A stretch of DNA of 6,545 bases from Flavipsychrobacter sp. (GTDB lineage: Bacteria > Bacteroidota > Bacteroidia > Chitinophagales > Chitinophagaceae). Shown piece by piece: positions 5,526-6,545 of the stretch. Each line of letters begins with the position of its first letter. The stretch's first letter is position 1. The position numbers were made by a program, and so were the translations under genes. The notes below the pieces were generated by a model. The model was not told where the DNA came from and did not search any database. It saw only the letters and a list, made by a program, of their open reading frames with translations. The DNA lies in assembly GCA_021156265.1 (NCBI GenBank), contig JAJNBR010000163.1, positions 1 through 6,545 of the forward strand, in the 5' to 3' direction.

Positions 5526-6545
5526 ATGAAATTTGAGCAGTACAATATCTCGGCTGAGATCAAACGGAGTTTGGAAGAGCTCGGCTTTAAGCGTCCTACG
5601 GATATCCAGTTCAGGTCGATCCCTTCTATATTGAAAAAGGATGATGTATTGGCCATTGCGCAAACAGGTACCGGTAAAACTGCTGCTTTCGCCATACCCG
5701 TGCTGCACATGCTGCAGCTAAGGGGCCGCGACCTGAGGCCTGGGCAGGTGACTTGCCTGGTAATGGTGCCCACGCGCGAGCTGGCTATCCAGATCGCAGA
5801 TGTGTTCAAACAACTGGGAAAGTATACCAGACTAAGCATACTGGGCCTGTATGGTGGCGTGGATCAGGAACCGCAGGTGAAGAAACTGGAGAAAGGTGTA
5901 GATATACTGATCGCTACACCGGGTCGCATGTTCGACCTTGTGCACCAGGAGTTCATCGACCTGAGTCGGGTGGAGATACTGATATTGGACGAGGCCGACC
6001 ATATGCTGGACCTGGGGTTCATTAAAGATATTAAGGACATCATCAGGCAGCTACCACGTCATCACCAGACTTTGTTTTTCTCTGCAACCATAGATGATGA
6101 TATCAAGGACCTGGCGTATTCTGTGGTAAACAATCCGATCAGGATACAGGTTTCACCAAAAGACCCGGTTTCCAAAAACGTAGACCATGCGGTTGCTTAC
6201 GTAGCAATGGAGGATAAGCGATTTTTTTTGGAGCGGCTGGTGAAAGAATATCCGGAGAATAAAATACTGGTTTTTGTTCGTACCAAAGTGCGTGCAGAAA
6301 GAGTGTTATTGGCTATGGAGCGTGTCGGGGTTACGGCGCTCACCATGCACGGTGGCAAGGAGCAGGATGACCGCCTGCAGGTGATGAACGAGTTTAAGAA
6401 AGGCGACGTAAAGATCCTTATTGCCACAGACGTCAGTGCGCGTGGTATCGATATACCTAACGTTGACTACGTAGTAAACTACGACTTGCCTGATGTGCCT
6501 GAAAACTATGTACACCGCGTAGGGCGCACCGGTCGCGGGGTACAG
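5526..6545 (+). CDS. DEAD-box ATP-dependent RNA helicase (C-terminus off the window)
   Basis: The frame is open from the ATG at 5526 to the right edge, 340 codons. The protein unwinds short RNA duplexes using ATP, in the cytoplasm. All core motifs are present: Q motif RPTDIQ (23-28) with an upstream aromatic (F3), motif I AQTGTGKT (45-52), Ia PTRELA (82-87), GG (110-111), Ib TPGR (131-134), II DEAD (155-158), III SAT (186-188), IV ILVFVRT (247-253), V ATDVSARGID (300-309) and VI HRVGRTGR (330-337). Both RecA-like lobes are therefore intact up to motif VI; the C-terminal extension that would separate RhlE, DeaD/CsdA and similar types is not visible, so no symbol is given. Likely roles are ribosome assembly, mRNA turnover or cold adaptation. 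It is divergent from the minus-strand operon across 153 bp. Confidence 0.96.
   Translation, partial: MKFEQYNISAEIKRSLEELGFKRPTDIQFRSIPSILKKDDVLAIAQTGTGKTAAFAIPVLHMLQLRGRDLRPGQVTCLVMVPTRELAIQIADVFKQLGKYTRLSILGLYGGVDQEPQVKKLEKGVDILIATPGRMFDLVHQEFIDLSRVEILILDEADHMLDLGFIKDIKDIIRQLPRHHQTLFFSATIDDDIKDLAYSVVNNPIRIQVSPKDPVSKNVDHAVAYVAMEDKRFFLERLVKEYPENKILVFVRTKVRAERVLLAMERVGVTALTMHGGKEQDDRLQVMNEFKKGDVKILIATDVSARGIDIPNVDYVVNYDLPDVPENYVHRVGRTGRGVQ

Noticed and set aside
1..6545. tRNA/rRNA genes, CRISPR arrays, insertion sequences, phage genes
   Set aside because: No tRNA-like arms, regularly spaced repeats, transposase motifs or terminal inverted repeats were seen on either strand.

Overview
The window comes from a Bacteroidota chromosome, most likely a Chitinophagales/Sphingobacteriales-type member. 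The evidence is protein style, absence of Shine-Dalgarno sequences before starts, and Bacteroidota-type -7 promoter elements (TAnnTTTG), including an exact TATCTTTG. There is no sign of phage, insertion sequences, CRISPR or RNA genes. Most of the window is ordinary chromosomal core, with one small uncharacterised operon.

Layout: (1) positions 1-1638, minus strand: pdhA (pyruvate dehydrogenase E1 alpha), followed 46 nt downstream by a membrane-anchored TPR protein that runs off the left edge. (2) 1639-1688: a 50-nt divergent promoter region; pdhA appears to start at GTG and recF at TTG. (3) 1689-2786, plus strand: recF, complete, converging on an AqpZ-like aquaporin (2783-3490, minus). The two stop codons share the self-complementary tetranucleotide TTAA. 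(4) 3491-3753: about 263 nt without a convincing gene. (5) 3754-5372, minus strand: a tight four-gene cluster. In transcription order it encodes a six-TM protein, a winged-helix regulator (zero spacing), a DoxX-like membrane protein (30 nt gap) and a small Cys-rich lipoprotein (4-nt ATGA overlap). (6) 5373-5525: divergent regulatory region. (7) 5526-6545, plus strand: a DEAD-box RNA helicase, cut by the right edge just after motif VI.

How the parts work together: pdhA feeds pyruvate into acetyl-CoA; recF serves recombinational gap repair; the aquaporin and helicase are stand-alone. The part most worth attention is the four-gene cluster. A perfect dyad (ACTTTG-N5-CAAAGT) sits on the predicted -7 element in front of it, which suggests autoregulation by its own winged-helix protein. 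It ends in a lipoprotein whose six mature cysteines include a twin CX3C arrangement. Together with the DoxX-like protein this hints at an envelope redox or stress function, but that is inference only.
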